A stretch of 64,000 bases of DNA. It comes from Chryseomicrobium palamuruense (lineage in GTDB: Bacteria > Bacillota > Bacilli > Bacillales_A > Planococcaceae). The first letter of the stretch is position 1. Each line of letters begins with the position of its first letter. Below the pieces are notes generated by a model. The model made no database searches, was not told where the DNA came from, and worked only from the letters and a program-made list of their open reading frames with translations. Both the position numbers and the translations under genes were made by a program. Of the stretch, positions 33,564 through 41,826 are shown piece after piece. The stretch lies in NCBI RefSeq assembly GCF_042649045.1, contig NZ_JBHSEF010000021.1, forward strand, positions 130,771 through 194,770, written 5' to 3'.

Positions 33564-34865
33564 ATGGCAAAGGCAGTAGATACACTTTTGGTGAACTCAT
33601 TTATCGATGGTGTACTGGATCCAAGAAAAGAAATGCTTGGCCCAGTGCGGGACGGTGGACATATCCTTGCGAATACCGCTCCGGGCTGTTGGGGTCCAAT
33701 GATTACCCCATGTATACGCGGCGGACATGAAGTCACAAAACCCGTCTATGTGGAAGGCGCTGAACCAGGTGACGCGATTGTTGTGAAGATCCATTCAATT
33801 CGCGTCACGTCGTTGGCAACCTCGTCCGGCAATGACGCCCCAGTTGAAGGGCGCTTTCTCGGAGACCCATTCGTCGCTGTAAAATGTCCAGGATGCGGGA
33901 CGATGTATCCGGATACGGTCATCAAAGGAATTGGGCAGGAAGCGATTCGCTGTGCGAATTGTGATGCAGACGTCACGCCATTTGTGTTCACGAACGGTTA
34001 CACCATAGGGTTTAGTGAACAGGCGGATGTTGGAGTCACTGTGTCGAAAGAAGCAGCAGAGACCATTGCGCAAGACGGCCGACACTATATGCAGACACCC
34101 GAGAACTCGGTACAGAACCCGATTGTTACGTTCGCACCACATGACTTGGTCGGGGTCGTCGCACGCATGCGACCTTTCCTCGGTCAGCTCGGCACTACGC
34201 CTTCAAAACCGATGCCAGATTCTCATAATGCCGGAGACTTTGGTTCGTTCCTTGTCGGGGCTCCGCATGATTACAAAGTGACAGAAGACGAATTAAAAGA
34301 ACACCGTACAGACGGTCATATGGACATCAGTCGGGTTCGTGCAGGCGCTACATTGATCTGTCCTGTGAAAGTTCCAGGTGGCGGCATCTATTTAGGTGAC
34401 ATGCATGCGATGCAAGGAGATGGTGAAATTGCTGGACACACAGCGGACGTTTCCGGAATTGTGCACTTGCAAGTCCACGTGATCAAAGGCGTCAACTTAC
34501 AAGGGCCGATTCTACTTCCGAATGTTGAAGACCTTCCGTATACAGCGAAACCTTTCACTGCGGAAGAGCGTAAGAATGCAGAAGCCATCGCTAAACAATG
34601 GAACATCGACAAGTTAGAAGAGTCTTTGCCGATTTCTGTGCTTGGCACAGACTCGAACTTGAACCTTGCGACAGAAAACGGGTTGCAACGAGCTGCTGAC
34701 CTATTTGGCGTGACGGTTCCGGAGATCATGAACCGGACAACCATTACAGGGTCGATTGAAATTGGCCGGCATCCTGGTGTCGTGACCATCACGTTCCTCG
34801 CACCTATTGATTATCTGAAAAAAGCCGGACTCTATGATGTCGTGACCACGCATTATCACTATTAA
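33564..34865 (+). CDS. Acetamidase/formamidase (FmdA family) with inserted zinc ribbon
   Basis: Hydrolyses formamide or short amides to ammonia and the acid. The 433 residues contain the FmdA/AmdA core (GPMITPCIRGG, HNAGDFGSFLVGAPHD, GGIYLGDMHAMQGDGE). CPGCG and CANC at about residues 112-142 form a Cys4 zinc-ribbon-like insert, also seen in some Bacillales members. The ATG at 33564 follows AGGGGTGGAAGAGAA; the frame is open further upstream, without a good start. Confidence 0.88.
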   Translation: MAKAVDTLLVNSFIDGVLDPRKEMLGPVRDGGHILANTAPGCWGPMITPCIRGGHEVTKPVYVEGAEPGDAIVVKIHSIRVTSLATSSGNDAPVEGRFLGDPFVAVKCPGCGTMYPDTVIKGIGQEAIRCANCDADVTPFVFTNGYTIGFSEQADVGVTVSKEAAETIAQDGRHYMQTPENSVQNPIVTFAPHDLVGVVARMRPFLGQLGTTPSKPMPDSHNAGDFGSFLVGAPHDYKVTEDELKEHRTDGHMDISRVRAGATLICPVKVPGGGIYLGDMHAMQGDGEIAGHTADVSGIVHLQVHVIKGVNLQGPILLPNVEDLPYTAKPFTAEERKNAEAIAKQWNIDKLEESLPISVLGTDSNLNLATENGLQRAADLFGVTVPEIMNRTTITGSIEIGRHPGVVTITFLAPIDYLKKAGLYDVVTTHYHY

Positions 34866-34868
34866 AAC

Positions 34869-34900
34869 AAGCGTCGGGGGAACTTCCCTCCGACGCTTTT
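34869..34900 (+). terminator. Terminator after the formamidase gene, shared with the convergent gene
   Basis: AAGCGTCGG(GGG)...CCTCCGACGCTTTT forms a strong stem and ends in TTTT; the convergent stop codon lies at its edge. Confidence 0.85.
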
Positions 34901-35630
34901 ATGATTTCATCCAGTACAGTGAACCGTCTTTGTTGCGGTCAAAGAAGCCGTATTCGATCAGATATCGACGGAGCGACACGTAGTCGTCATGTACCCCTTT
35001 TAACACTTCATTCATTTCTTTTTCCGAATACTGTTTATTCGCATGGAAGCGTTTGATAATGTGCTGCAACAAAATAATTTTGCGCTTCTCTTTACTTGGA
35101 ATCGTCTCGACTTTCCCGTCCAGTCCTTCTTTGAAGTAGGTGGTTAAAACCTTGTCTGTTTCTGCTGCCGTGATAGCATAACGTTCATCCACTTGTGTGG
35201 CCCCCTTGTGTACCTCTACATAATTCTGATGTGTTTGTAAGTTTTGCATGATGGCTAAGAATACCTTTGCCTGTCGTTCCTTTTCCCGCAACTTGAAGCG
35301 ATGTTGTCGAATCGTCGACACACTGTTCGCAGTTGACCGTTTCATGACTTCCTTGTCGTCATGCCCTTCATAGAATAGTGTCAGTAACTCTTTCTGAACA
35401 TCTGATAAACTCGTGTCCTTTTTATCGAGAGCAAGCAGTGCATGAAAAGCTGACTGGTGATTTTCTGAAATATGGATCTTCATGCGCATTTCTGCGGTAA
35501 AAAATCGTTCACCTACCGGAAAAACTTCCCCTTTCAGATATGCTTGATTACAAAACAGACAAGCAAAGCCTTGTTCTAGTTCTTCATAGCCTCTCTGCAG
35601 GTCCAACACCTCTGTATCTACCCTCTTCAT
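34899..35630 (-). CDS. DUF2087-type transcriptional regulator with LuxR-like middle domain
   Basis: 243 residues. CLFCNQAY and HISENH near the N-terminus suggest a Cys2-His2 zinc site. The middle (LSDVQKELLTLFYEGHDDKEVMKR...VSTIRQHRFKLRE) looks like a LuxR/sigma-4-type helix-turn-helix. The C-terminal block (KRKIILLQHIIKRF, YSEKEMNEVLKGVHDDYVSLRRYLIEYGFFDR) is DUF2087. A GTG three codons upstream is an alternative start. Target unknown; it faces the Xre gene divergently. Confidence 0.8.
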   Translation of the reverse strand: MKRVDTEVLDLQRGYEELEQGFACLFCNQAYLKGEVFPVGERFFTAEMRMKIHISENHQSAFHALLALDKKDTSLSDVQKELLTLFYEGHDDKEVMKRSTANSVSTIRQHRFKLREKERQAKVFLAIMQNLQTHQNYVEVHKGATQVDERYAITAAETDKVLTTYFKEGLDGKVETIPSKEKRKIILLQHIIKRFHANKQYSEKEMNEVLKGVHDDYVSLRRYLIEYGFFDRNKDGSLYWMKS

Positions 35631-35747
35631 AACAATCACTCGTCTCGTTAATTATTTAATAAACATTATAATACTTTATTTTTAATTATGTAAACAAAAT
35701 TAATATTTGTTTATAAATAAATATTTCTACTAACAAAATATATCGAG

Positions 35748-35767
35748 GTGTCATGTTCACTTGACAC
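35748..35767 (+). promoter_or_regulatory. Inverted repeat, possible Xre operator
   Basis: GTGTCA and TGACAC are separated by eight bases, 60-80 bases before the Xre gene. TTGACA (35761-35766), followed after 17 bases by CACAAT, could be its promoter. Confidence 0.45.
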
Positions 35768-35792
35768 GATATAGTAAAAAGCGCACAATCAA

Positions 35793-35808
35793 GTCAAGTA
35801 TACTTGAC
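35793..35808 (+). promoter_or_regulatory. Perfect 16-bp palindrome upstream of the Xre gene
   Basis: GTCAAGTATACTTGAC ends five bases before the AAAGGAG ribosome-binding site of the Xre gene and shares ACTTGAC with the repeat at 35748. It is a plausible autoregulatory operator at the transcription start. Confidence 0.6.
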
Positions 35809-35826
35809 ATATAAAGGAGAGGCGCT

Positions 35827-36033
35827 GTGAAAAATCGTATTAAGGAGCTTCGGGAAGAGAAGAAATTGACGCAGAAAGAATTGGCTGCGGAAGTTGGCGT
35901 ATCACGTCAAGCAATCAATGCTGTGGAAAACGGAAAGTTTGAGCCCTCTATTTGGCTCGCTTATGATCTGGCAACGTTTTTTGAACAATCTATTGAAGAC
36001 ATCTTTTGTTTTGAGGAGAGTGAACGGAAGTGA
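35827..36033 (+). CDS. Xre-family transcriptional regulator (short, YgzD-like)
   Basis: 68 residues starting at GTG after AAAGGAGAGGCGCT. One HTH domain: KNRIKELREEKKLTQKELAAEVGVSRQAINAVENGKFEPS, here split as LTQKELAAEVG and VSRQAINAVENGK. Proteins of this size usually pair with a membrane protein that they regulate; the next gene overlaps its end (GTGA). Palindromes upstream suggest autoregulation. Confidence 0.88.
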   Translation: MKNRIKELREEKKLTQKELAAEVGVSRQAINAVENGKFEPSIWLAYDLATFFEQSIEDIFCFEESERK

Positions 36034-36485
36034 AGTGGTTGACCAATAAATCATACAACGCGATATTTATTACATTCATGAGCCTTATTTATGGAGGTAT
36101 GTACTTAGCGATTTCTGATCATATGGAGTTCGAAAGCATTTTACCACCTATGAATTCGGCAAACTTATGGTTCTGGAATGGTTGGATAGAGGCTCTTTAT
36201 GGTGGTGTGCTTTACTATCTTGGTTGGGGCATTTTCACCGTGACCGCAGTTATTTTGATTTTATCTTTCACAAGTCGTTCACAGAAATTGGATGAGTATC
36301 AAGGAACGATTTTGACGAAAGCAGTGATCGGTGCTGGTTTCCTCTCCATCATCCTGTCACCTCTTTTAATCATTGGCCTTTTGAGTCAACCGCATCTCGC
36401 CATCCCTTTAATTTTGTTCGCTGTCACATTGGTCTGGTACTTTGTTTTAGTCGCCTACCTGGCTTTTTTACTTATTCAGCGGTAA
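36030..36485 (+). CDS. Membrane protein coupled to the Xre regulator
   Basis: 151 residues, four membrane segments, starting with GTG inside the regulator's stop codon (overlap of four bases). This short-Xre/integral membrane protein pairing is common in Bacillota; the membrane partner (often DUF3796- or DUF2178-like) has no known role. I cannot assign the family with confidence. Confidence 0.78.
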   Translation: MKWLTNKSYNAIFITFMSLIYGGMYLAISDHMEFESILPPMNSANLWFWNGWIEALYGGVLYYLGWGIFTVTAVILILSFTSRSQKLDEYQGTILTKAVIGAGFLSIILSPLLIIGLLSQPHLAIPLILFAVTLVWYFVLVAYLAFLLIQR

Positions 36486-36491
36486 TTTCTC

Positions 36492-36542
36492 AAAAAAAAA
36501 AAACACGTATGGCGCTCTATTACAGCTACCTTACGTGTTTTA
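36492..36542 (+). terminator. Bidirectional terminator
   Basis: AACACGTA and TACGTGTT arms with an A-tract before and TTTTA after, between the convergent membrane and GNAT genes. Confidence 0.7.
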
Positions 36543-37046
36543 TTCGTTTACAAATCGACTCATGATCACGTCATCGACATAGCTGCCATCTGGAAACTTA
36601 TATTCCTTCAATTTGCGTCCTTCCTCTACAAAACCTAAGCTTTTGTAAAGTGATATGGCACGCGTATTGGTGGAAAACGTGAAAAGCGAAACCTTTTCAA
36701 TTTCCGGATGCGCATGTGCCCAGTCGAGAAGAGCCATCACTAATTGTTTACCGATACCCTTCCCGCGGCTATCCGCACTTAGCATGACCCCAAACTTACC
36801 TGTGTGCCGTGTCTTTTGTCGGCCTTCTGTTTGAAACACGAGCCATCCTACGACGCGCCCTTCATCTTCTGCCACAAACAGCACTTCATTCGGATGCGCT
36901 TGTTTTGCTTGAATCCATTCCCGCTGGCCTTCAACCGTCTGGTGAAATTCCTCTAGGCTGGATACGAAATAAATCTCTTCTTGTAGTACATCTTTTTGAA
37001 TCTGCAGCATCTCTTCTGCATCACGTGGTTCAGCTAAACGAATCAT
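36540..37046 (-). CDS. GNAT-family N-acetyltransferase
   Basis: 168 residues. The acetyl-CoA motif is SADSRGKGIGKQLVMALLDWA, followed by VSLFTFSTNTRAISLYKSLGF and an ending typical of the RimJ/RimL-like small-molecule group (KLKEYKFPDGSYVDDVIMSRF). The acceptor is unknown. It is the only gene in its transcription unit as far as can be seen. Confidence 0.88.
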   Translation of the reverse strand: MIRLAEPRDAEEMLQIQKDVLQEEIYFVSSLEEFHQTVEGQREWIQAKQAHPNEVLFVAEDEGRVVGWLVFQTEGRQKTRHTGKFGVMLSADSRGKGIGKQLVMALLDWAHAHPEIEKVSLFTFSTNTRAISLYKSLGFVEEGRKLKEYKFPDGSYVDDVIMSRFVNE

Positions 37047-37079
37047 GGGTATTCCTCGTTTCTTAATCTAAATTTATAA

Positions 37080-37277
37080 TCAAGGAAAGAAAAAACCAAG
37101 GATATTCATGGCTACTATAAACAATGTGATATAGCCAATCCAACGAAAGACTAAGAGGGCTGCATCGCTTGGCTCTGCTTCTTTAAATAACCACCCAATT
37201 AAGATGAACCAAACGAAGGCGGGGGCGAATGCAAAAAACAGTCCAACGATAATTCGAAATAGTATGTATCCGAACAT
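37080..37277 (-). CDS. Small membrane protein (65 residues)
   Basis: Two membrane segments separated by a short charged loop (FKEAEPSDAA). ATG after AAAGGAGCAATT. Unrecognised. Confidence 0.6.
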   Translation of the reverse strand: MFGYILFRIIVGLFFAFAPAFVWFILIGWLFKEAEPSDAALLVFRWIGYITLFIVAMNILGFFFP

Positions 37278-37341
37278 AATTGCTCCTTTATTTTTGATGA
37301 CTATGCAAAGACAGTCATTTGATAGTTGATTCTATGATGTT

Positions 37342-37524
37342 TTACATGAACAGGTTTATTACCATGCCTAATATGATTAGGACGATTCCACCTGCCATAA
37401 AGTAGCCTATCCATTGAATCGGTCGAGGAAGATTTTTTGCCTTCCGTACAGGATAGCCTTCCACTTTATTCAGATGATCCATTACATCATTGAATGGTTT
37501 TTGGTCTTCATGTTTAGTTGACAT
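37342..37524 (-). CDS. Small tail-anchored membrane protein (60 residues)
   Basis: A soluble charged start (MSTKHEDQKPFNDVMDHLNK) followed by one C-terminal membrane helix (WIGYFMAGGIVLIILGMVIN). The ATG at 37524 follows AAAGAGGTGTACAT. Unknown function. Confidence 0.62.
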   Translation of the reverse strand: MSTKHEDQKPFNDVMDHLNKVEGYPVRKAKNLPRPIQWIGYFMAGGIVLIILGMVINLFM

Positions 37525-37564
37525 ATGTACACCTCTTTTTAAAAACTGATTGTACTTCAATCCA

Positions 37565-37795
37565 TCAAGATATAAAAAAGACATCTACGGCAAGAATGAT
37601 AGATGCTAACGTAACGATCATCAAGAAAGCAGAAAGAAACCTTCTCTCTGCTCTCCACTCATCGTACGCTGCGAATCCCCAAATAAATGGTAAAACGCTT
37701 AGGAAAATCGTAAAAAAGAGAGTCTCTTTCGTAACGAAATGAATAATGACGCTAGTTATCCCAATCGACCCGACAAGGACTTTTAAGATTTTCAA
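37565..37795 (-). CDS. Small membrane protein (76 residues), TTG start
   Basis: The TTG at 37795 overlaps the upstream stop (ATTGA) and lies after GGGGAGGACGAAAGAA. Two or three membrane segments (TLFFTIFLSVLPFIWGFAAY and FLMIVTLASIILAVDVFF). Part of the 38.7-37.6 kb membrane-protein operon. Confidence 0.6.
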   Translation of the reverse strand: MKILKVLVGSIGITSVIIHFVTKETLFFTIFLSVLPFIWGFAAYDEWRAERRFLSAFLMIVTLASIILAVDVFFIS

Positions 37796-38274
37796 TTTCT
37801 TTCGTCCTCCCCAAAAGTGAATCCATCTACTAGCTGCTCCACTTCTCCCGTATAAGGGTCGACTGCATACGCGAGGTCCTCTTCCGTCTGAACGACGTAA
37901 TCGCTGTAGTTCTTTTCGACATTCCAACGGATGAACGTCGATGTCGTTTCTACGTCAAATGAACTCCCCACAAGTTCACTTGCATCGATAAATGTATAGG
38001 AAGGTTTGATGAGCGGAAAGACAATTGCACAAGCCAGAATACCTATCGCTACCGAAGTATAGACTGCCCTCATTCGGGTAAAGCTTTCCTGATTCCATGA
38101 AATAAAAAATGTGAGGACCAGGATGATGACAAGCGTTATCGGAAGGTAAATAAAATAGCGCACAGGCTCAAGTAATGTATAAGGAATTAATTGATATTCA
38201 AACATCGAAGTTAGTAAAGATAGTACTACTAAGAATGCACCAAAAATACCTAAAGCTTTTCTCTTCTCGGTCAT
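37792..38274 (-). CDS. Hypothetical membrane protein with extracytoplasmic C-terminal domain
   Basis: 160 residues with three membrane segments, then about 60 polar residues (DVETTSTFIRWNVEKN, YAVDPYTGEVEQLVDG). The start overlaps the upstream stop by four bases and its own stop overlaps the next TTG. Family unknown. Confidence 0.68.
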   Translation of the reverse strand: MTEKRKALGIFGAFLVVLSLLTSMFEYQLIPYTLLEPVRYFIYLPITLVIILVLTFFISWNQESFTRMRAVYTSVAIGILACAIVFPLIKPSYTFIDASELVGSSFDVETTSTFIRWNVEKNYSDYVVQTEEDLAYAVDPYTGEVEQLVDGFTFGEDERN

Positions 38275-38657
38275 ACGTTTCCTCCATTCACCTCTCGTTT
38301 ATAAAATCGGGTACTTCCTAACAGCCAATCGACTCCAAAATAAATCAAACTATAAACAAGACCAATGACAATAAACAGCAAACTATTCGGAACCTCGTTA
38401 AAAATCCATCCTGCCAACGCCCCACCTATCGCTCCTGCCATTCCGTGCAAGCCGAGAGCTATTAAGATGTGATTCGTGCGTTTTTGGATCCACCATGACA
38501 CGGGCAATCCCATGAAAAACAGGTAAGGTGCCGCATACATCGTAACAATGGCACCGATGATGAAATAACTTTGTAGCCAATCGGGAAAGAAAAACGGAAC
38601 GATAAAATAGCCGATAGGAAGTGTAAGGACGGCTGCTTCGAGTTTTCTGTTCAGCAT
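38271..38657 (-). CDS. Four-segment membrane protein, intact relative of the interrupted gene at 31818
   Basis: 128 residues. The segment VTMYAAPYLFFMGLPVSWW parallels VIIYAGPIYLIAGIPLSYG of the broken gene, followed in both by paired helices. ATGA overlap with the gene downstream. No function known. Similarity is by eye and should be tested. Confidence 0.66.
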   Translation of the reverse strand: MLNRKLEAAVLTLPIGYFIVPFFFPDWLQSYFIIGAIVTMYAAPYLFFMGLPVSWWIQKRTNHILIALGLHGMAGAIGGALAGWIFNEVPNSLLFIVIGLVYSLIYFGVDWLLGSTRFYKREVNGGNV

Positions 38658-38668
38658 GTCGACTCTCC

Positions 38669-38872
38669 CTATCCGAAGAACAGATCAAGTAGATTCGATC
38701 CGCGTGCACTCTTCTTGTTATATAACTCCGAGTATCCACAGTCCTGACAGTAAATCACGATAAATGTATTGTGTTGAATGTCGAACATTTTCGAAAGACC
38801 TGTACCCGTCGCAGCGATTTCTTTCTGTGCTGCGTTTTTACTTCCGCACTTCATACACCCTTTTTCATTCAT
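38669..38872 (-). CDS. Zinc-ribbon nucleic-acid-binding-like protein
   Basis: 67 residues. CMKCGS near the N-terminus and CQDCGYSELY later supply four cysteines for a zinc ribbon of the COG3478 type. The ATG at 38872 follows GAGGGGG at nine bases; the ATG three codons earlier overlaps the ribosome-binding site. Likely nucleic-acid or protein adaptor; role unknown. Confidence 0.75.
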   Translation of the reverse strand: MNEKGCMKCGSKNAAQKEIAATGTGLSKMFDIQHNTFIVIYCQDCGYSELYNKKSARGSNLLDLFFG

Positions 38873-38959
38873 TTCATACATCCCCCTCTTGATTCGTTAC
38901 TTATGTATACGAAACAGAAGAAATGAAGTTTCATTTATTTCCATTTCACCCAAAACTTT

Positions 38960-39922
38960 TTACTTCTTGCGAACGCTATATAGTCGCATCTCTTTTGGTG
39001 TGCCCTGCATTTCCAATTTTCCGGACGTAAGTAATTGAAGTAAGCGGTATTCTACAAATGCATCGCCCAGTTGATTCGCATATCTCCCGTAAACTTCCCC
39101 TACAATTCTAGGGGCCTTCACAAACTCCCCGTTCATACTCTGCTCTTCTACCACTCGCAAAATCATGTCATCTAACATATCTTCATCAAATTCCTGAATG
39201 TTTCCATCTTCGTACACGCGCACCATGCAAGACGTATTCGATTGTGCTCTCCACTTTTCAATCAAGTGCCGTTTCTCTTCCGGAGTCAAAGGCATATAGC
39301 CTGGACGATTCGCTATTTGTTGAAGCTGCTCCCGAGACATTTCAGCCGTATGGATATCGAGCGTATGACGATTTTCCGAATCAAAAAATTCACGATAGAC
39401 TTGGGTTGATGGAATGATATAGATATCATTTGAGTGCTGTTCAAGTAGTGTGAGAAGGAGGCGCATGCCGAGCTGTTCGCCTGCATGCTCAGCCGCCCAG
39501 ACATAGACAGGAAGGTGTGCAGGAATCTGTCGAATGGTATCAACGATTTCCTGCCACTTTTCTTCGTACGTCCAGTAGTGATTTTCCTCGACTAGTCGTT
39601 CACTAAGCCACGTTTTACGAACAATTCTTCCCGATGATTCTGTTAAACTCTCCAATGGACCGATGCTCAAATTGTCCTCGATGCCAATCACAAGCTCCTC
39701 CGGAAACGCATAACGAAGGGAGATTGTAGCCATCTGTCCAGAAACGAGATGAACTGAGGTGGCAGAATGAGGATTTCGAGGTTTCTTGTGAACACCTTGG
39801 AGCGCTTCTTCCAGTGCACTATGAACAACGTCCTTTTCAAACCCCATCTGCATGAGGTGAAGTAAGGCTTCTTTTGCTTGCTCTTCTGATAAACTTTGGA
39901 TGGTTTGCAGTAGACCCTTCAT
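38960..39922 (-). CDS. DUF1835 and DUF3658 domain protein
   Basis: 320 residues. After a helical start (LSEEQAKEALLHLMQMGFEK), the DUF1835 domain begins with SVHLVSGQMATISLR and includes EDNLSIGPL; the C-terminal part (from MPLTPEEKRHLIEKWRA) matches DUF3658. No enzymatic motif is visible. It follows the AlkD-like gene by 12 bases and is probably cotranscribed. Confidence 0.8.
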   Translation of the reverse strand: MKGLLQTIQSLSEEQAKEALLHLMQMGFEKDVVHSALEEALQGVHKKPRNPHSATSVHLVSGQMATISLRYAFPEELVIGIEDNLSIGPLESLTESSGRIVRKTWLSERLVEENHYWTYEEKWQEIVDTIRQIPAHLPVYVWAAEHAGEQLGMRLLLTLLEQHSNDIYIIPSTQVYREFFDSENRHTLDIHTAEMSREQLQQIANRPGYMPLTPEEKRHLIEKWRAQSNTSCMVRVYEDGNIQEFDEDMLDDMILRVVEEQSMNGEFVKAPRIVGEVYGRYANQLGDAFVEYRLLQLLTSGKLEMQGTPKEMRLYSVRKK

Positions 39923-39934
39923 TGCTATCTCCCT

Positions 39935-40642
39935 TTAACAACGTACGTATTTTCGTTTGAATCCAAGTTTCCCACGACTCAGCCACTTTTCAATAGAAGC
40001 TGTAGCGTCCAAGACGGCGGGTTTCTTTCTTGGTCGTTCTATCTCAATCTTGCCAATTTCTTGTGCGACTTCAATTGCCTTTTCATGAAGCGGAATGTAG
40101 GAAATCGCGACGGTGTAGATAAAGTTGTTCATGGAAGACTGTGCGCGAGGCGGTGCGGAATGAATGGTCATCGCCACCACATCGAGAAGTCGACTCATTT
40201 TCTCCACATCAAACTCAGCGTCTTTTCGGTTCCCAAGTAGCCAACAATACGTACTCCATCCCGCAGAACGTTTGAGTTCCTCTCCACTTTCAATCCATCG
40301 ATCTGCCACTTCCTGAGCAATCGGGGATTCCGAGAGTGTGACGGCCACTACATAATCTGACAGCATATAAAAGTAGGCATCATCCATCCAGCGATCAAAG
40401 TCACTAGCTGTCATTGCGTCCGGATCAGCAATGACACCTGCGAAGTACATCGCATCGTAATTTCCTGTCGCATACAATTCCTCAGCAAGTGCCTGGTCAC
40501 GTTTGATCACTTTTTTCATCGGTTTCATCGCTCCTGTGGCGACACCAAATAATGGCTCGCGTGCCCCGTTCCCAATATATAACTTCTTCGTCCGTTCTGT
40601 CCCAAGAGCTTCGAGTTCCTTCATGACGTCATCCAACTTCAT
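39935..40642 (-). CDS. DNA-alkylation-repair protein, AlkD-like HEAT-repeat family
   Basis: AlkD enzymes remove bulky alkylated purines without base flipping. The 235 residues start MKLDDVMKELEALGTERTKK and continue with helical repeats typical of the family (EELYATGNYDAMYFAGVIAD, WSTYCWLLGNRKDAEFD, NNFIYTVAISYIPL). The ATG at 40642 follows AGAGGAGGAATCGGAT. It may be one of the non-catalytic AlkD relatives; which residues are essential is hard to judge by eye. Confidence 0.8.
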   Translation of the reverse strand: MKLDDVMKELEALGTERTKKLYIGNGAREPLFGVATGAMKPMKKVIKRDQALAEELYATGNYDAMYFAGVIADPDAMTASDFDRWMDDAYFYMLSDYVVAVTLSESPIAQEVADRWIESGEELKRSAGWSTYCWLLGNRKDAEFDVEKMSRLLDVVAMTIHSAPPRAQSSMNNFIYTVAISYIPLHEKAIEVAQEIGKIEIERPRKKPAVLDATASIEKWLSRGKLGFKRKYVRC

Positions 40643-40802
40643 ATCCGATTCCTCCTCTTTTCGTTTTGTATCTAGCATAACGAAAGCTTGTAAAAATGTC
40701 TTATAAATTTCAAGTTTATTTGATTTACTTTCCGGCTGAATATGATATTCTATTCTCATTGCGCTTTTAGTGCGAAACACTTTCACGAGGGGGTTTTTCA
40801 CC

Positions 40803-41720
40803 ATGAGACTTCGCGTTTCTGCTGTACAATATCATTTGCATACGATTCAAAACTTCCAACAGTTTGCTGATCAAGTGACGCACTACGTCAAAACAGCAGC
40901 TGAGTTCAATACAGAGTTCATATTATTCCCGGAATTTGTGACAACTCAGTTGTTGTCCATTTCTGATTCTGGCCAAGGCCAACCGATTCAAAACCTGGCA
41001 CTTTATACCGATGCATACCGTGAGTTGTTTTCAGGTTTAGCCGTAGAGTATGGTGTGTATATTATCGGTGGTACCCATGTGGTGCAAAAAGGCGACAAGT
41101 TGTATAACGTCGCTCACCTCTTCTCTCCGGACGGGCATATCGGAGAGCAAGCGAAGCTGCACCTCACTCCAACCGAAGTCACAGATTGGGGCATTACGCC
41201 AGGCGAGTCACTCCGCATCTTTGAGACACCGAAAGGCAAAATTGCGATGATCACCTGTTATGATATCGAGTTTCCGGAATTGGTTCGGATGGCGCGCGGC
41301 ATGGGAGCAGACGTCATTTTCTCTCCTTCGTGCACAGATGACCGTCACGGATTCAACCGTGTGCGCTACACAAGCCACGCCCGGACGATCGAAAACCAAG
41401 TATATGTAGTCACAACAGGTACTATCGGTTCACTGCCAACCGTGGACTTCATGCGTGGAAACTTCGGTCAAGCTGCGGTCATTACACCAAATGATGTACC
41501 GTTCCCACAAGACGGCATCTTGGTTAAAGGCGAAATCAACAACGACATGGTCATCACAGCGGACCTCGACCTTTCGTTACTTTACGAAGTGCGTGAACAT
41601 GGTTCCGTTACAACGTGGCGCGACCGTCGCTTCGACTTGTACCCAGACCTAGGAAAAGCCGAAACGGAAACGATACCTACGACGGAATGGCATGTAGCAG
41701 ACTTCGAAGTACGTGTTTAG
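40803..41720 (+). CDS. Carbon-nitrogen hydrolase (nitrilase superfamily)
   Basis: 305 residues with the catalytic triad in place: Glu in LFPEFVTT, Lys in EQAKLHLTP and Cys in MITCYDIEFPE. The pattern matches the nitrilase half of Bacillus YhcX, in which a GNAT domain is fused; here a GNAT gene follows separately. The ATG at 40803 follows CGAGGGGGTTTTTCACC. Amide substrate unknown. Confidence 0.9.
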   Translation: MRLRVSAVQYHLHTIQNFQQFADQVTHYVKTAAEFNTEFILFPEFVTTQLLSISDSGQGQPIQNLALYTDAYRELFSGLAVEYGVYIIGGTHVVQKGDKLYNVAHLFSPDGHIGEQAKLHLTPTEVTDWGITPGESLRIFETPKGKIAMITCYDIEFPELVRMARGMGADVIFSPSCTDDRHGFNRVRYTSHARTIENQVYVVTTGTIGSLPTVDFMRGNFGQAAVITPNDVPFPQDGILVKGEINNDMVITADLDLSLLYEVREHGSVTTWRDRRFDLYPDLGKAETETIPTTEWHVADFEVRV

Positions 41721-41736
41721 AGTTTAATTATTTTTT

Positions 41737-41795
41737 AACCCCAGGGGTTGTACAAGTAACAAGTTTACTTGTTATTATGAAACAACCCCTGGGGT
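41737..41795 (+). repeat. Nested palindromic repeat, copy 2 (R2)
   Basis: AACCCCAGGGGTTGT and ACAACCCCTGGGGT enclose CAAGTTTACTTG. It lies 16 bases after the nitrilase stop and ends about 30 bases before the next ATG. Confidence 0.88.
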
Positions 41796-41826
41796 GATAA
41801 TACACACATCCAAGGAGTGAAGAACA

